DNA from: Accumulibacter sp.
GTDB taxonomy: Bacteria; Pseudomonadota; Gammaproteobacteria; Burkholderiales; Rhodocyclaceae
Reading direction: 5' to 3'
Assembly: GCA_031267455.1 (NCBI GenBank)
Contig: JAIRZC010000165.1
Coordinates: 1 to 7,836 of the forward strand
DNA length: 7,836 bases
Both the position numbers and the translations under genes were made by a program. The notes beneath the pieces are model-generated. The model had not been told where the DNA came from. It made no database searches and worked only from the letters and a program-made list of their open reading frames with translations. Below, one piece after another: positions 6,782 through 7,836 of the stretch. Each line of letters opens with the position of its first letter. Position 1 is the stretch's first letter.

Positions 6782-6890
6782 GCCGGTTCGCGGTCAAATG
6801 GCGGCGGGCAAAGGACCGCGGGAAGAAAAGAGGAGGCGCGACTCAGGCATCGTCCGTGGCCGATCACCGGCGCGGGTCATTTGAAAAAAA
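6782..6890 (-). other. 109-nt gap before the GT/AT gene
   Basis: No recognisable gene. A 28-codon minus-strand frame (6880 to 6794) begins with ATG and ends 12 nt before the GT/AT start, but it lacks a good ribosome site and resembles no protein I know. Seven T follow directly after the ligase stop (6884-6890 on the minus strand) without a GC-rich stem immediately before them, so I do not call a terminator. The stretch nearest the GT/AT start contains the 10-mer that recurs before the lyase (6783-6792). Confidence 0.45.
6783..6792 (-). repeat. Copy 1 of a shared 10-mer (CGCGAACCGG, minus strand)
   Basis: This 10-base sequence ends 1 nt before the GT/AT ATG and is found identically at 4843-4852 before the ammonia-lyase. 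These are the only two intergenic gaps of the window. It occupies the place where a Shine-Dalgarno sequence would be expected but is not one. The match could be chance. Confidence 0.3.
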
Positions 6891-7836
6891 TCATCCGCTT
6901 TTTCCGAAAACGACGCGCCCCGCCGAATACCGGCGACGCGAATCGGCGTAAACGAACTCCAGGGTTCTCGATCCGCCGTCCCACGCGAGCGAAAGATCCA
7001 AGCGGATGTCGGGAAGAATCGGCGCGAGAAACTTGACCTTCTCCAGCGAGGAAAACTTCCCGGACAGCGAAAAGCGTTCCCTGGCGTAACGTACCGCCCA
7101 ATCGACCTGGACGACGCCGGGAAGAATCGCCATTTCGGGGAAATGCCCCGCGAAGTGCGCAAGCGAACGCCGAATATCAAGCTCCAGGACGATTCTATCC
7201 GTCACGCCTTCGTGGCGCGTCTCCTTGACGATGACGGGGAAAAAACTCCCCCGATCACGTTCCGCGAAAAGTCCGTAAAGCGCCTGACTCGATACCTTTC
7301 CCCGTTCGTTCAAGGGTATGCGCTCCAGAAAACGCCAATGCCGCGGAAGAAGCACCGCCTCATAACGATCGGCAAGAAAACGGCGCAGCGATTCGATCAC
7401 CGTCTTTCTCCCATCGCAAGCGACGCGCCGTCTCCCCTCCCCGTTCAACACGAGCGCCGCGCCGAGGCTTTGCCGGCGACCCGACAGGGGTGTCAGCGCG
7501 ACATCGGCGACGCAGGGGTGTTCGCGCAGGCGGTTTTCCATTTCGGGTAGCGATACGCGCTTTTCCTCGATCTTGGCGATGCGGTCGAGCCGTCCGAGCA
7601 AGCGGAAACGCCCGTCGGATGAAAGTTCGATCCTGTCCTCCATTTCGCAGGGGCGCATTCCGAGATAAGGAGACGTCAGGACGAGAGCGCCGGATTTCGA
7701 TTGCCCGACATTCATCCCGCGAAAAGGCGTCCAGTACTCCGAACCGGCTTGACCGTCCTGCGCGCGCCAGGCGATTCCCCCCGTCTCGGTGCTTCCGAAA
7801 ACTTCGAGAGGCGCGCGCCCCCACTGCGTGTAAAAC
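6891..7836 (-). CDS. AMP-forming acyl/aryl-acid ligase fused to ApeI-type 3-hydroxyacyl dehydratase (partial, 5' end beyond window)
   Basis: 314 residues are visible, open to the right edge; positions are counted from the first visible codon. Residues 1 to about 192 are the C-terminal part of an ANL-superfamily ligase, which activates a carboxylic acid as the acyl-AMP: GSTETG at 14-19, LLGRLDR at 79-85, the hinge and A8 region IAKIEEKRVSLPE at 86-98, and NERGK with the catalytic lysine K180. After a short linker, residues 200-314 form a hotdog dehydratase: HFAGHFP (227-233), LPG (238-240), and the dyad H231 and D245, 14 residues apart as in FabA/FabZ. This half should remove water from 3-hydroxyacyl-ACP during polyene chain growth; in E. 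coli the ApeI dehydratase works with a partner, ApeP. The ligase half should load the aryl starter. To my recollection these are two adjacent genes (apeH, apeI) in E. coli; here no stop or frame change separates them. The stop is TGA at 6891-6893, and no gene overlaps it. Confidence 0.9.
   Translation of the reverse strand, partial: FYTQWGRAPLEVFGSTETGGIAWRAQDGQAGSEYWTPFRGMNVGQSKSGALVLTSPYLGMRPCEMEDRIELSSDGRFRLLGRLDRIAKIEEKRVSLPEMENRLREHPCVADVALTPLSGRRQSLGAALVLNGEGRRRVACDGRKTVIESLRRFLADRYEAVLLPRHWRFLERIPLNERGKVSSQALYGLFAERDRGSFFPVIVKETRHEGVTDRIVLELDIRRSLAHFAGHFPEMAILPGVVQVDWAVRYARERFSLSGKFSSLEKVKFLAPILPDIRLDLSLAWDGGSRTLEFVYADSRRRYSAGRVVFGKSG

Noticed and set aside
6884..6930. Terminator after the ligase-dehydratase gene (T7 on the minus strand)
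   Set aside because: No GC-rich stem sits directly before the T-run; the nearest short stem (CGCCG...CGGCG) is tens of bases upstream inside the coding region.
1..7836. tRNA, rRNA, CRISPR arrays, insertion sequences, phage or defence genes
   Set aside because: No cloverleaf, rRNA signature, regularly spaced repeat, transposase or terminal repeat was seen; coding sequence fills nearly all of the window.

Overview
The window holds six genes, all on the minus strand and tightly packed. It reads as the middle of an aryl polyene (flexirubin/xanthomonadin-type) pigment cluster from a Gram-negative bacterium. Three things point to a Gram-negative host: a LolA-like periplasmic carrier with a signal peptide, an MMPL/RND exporter, and a lipid A-type acyltransferase domain. 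The DNA is GC-rich (by eye a little under 60%). I cannot name the genus.

In transcription order, from high to low coordinates, the genes are as follows. (1) A ligase-dehydratase fusion whose 5' part lies beyond the right edge: the C-terminal part of an AMP-forming acyl/aryl-acid ligase joined to an ApeI-type hotdog 3-hydroxyacyl dehydratase. (2) After a 109-nt gap, a family 2 glycosyltransferase fused to an LpxL/HtrB-type acyltransferase. (3) After a 272-nt gap, an MIO-dependent aromatic amino acid/histidine ammonia-lyase. (4) A 4HBT-type hotdog thioesterase. (5) A LolA-like outer-membrane lipoprotein carrier. (6) An MMPL exporter, running off the left edge after 742 codons. Genes 3 to 6 overlap by 8, 4 and 4 nt, so they look translationally coupled.

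Proposed joint function (inference): the lyase deaminates an aromatic amino acid to an aryl-acrylic acid, and the ligase activates it. Ketosynthases, ketoreductase and acyl carrier proteins, which should lie outside the window, extend it with help from the dehydratase domain. The thioesterase releases or edits chains, the glycosyltransferase/acyltransferase attaches the polyene to a membrane lipid, and the exporter plus LolA-like protein move it to the outer membrane. The order ligase, dehydratase, GT/AT, thioesterase, LolA, exporter is that of described aryl polyene clusters, so the system itself is not new.

The parts worth a closer look are the ligase-dehydratase fusion, the lyase's unusual selectivity pair, an Asp-to-Asn change in the exporter's second-half proton-relay motif, and the structured 272-nt gap before the lyase with three inverted repeats.
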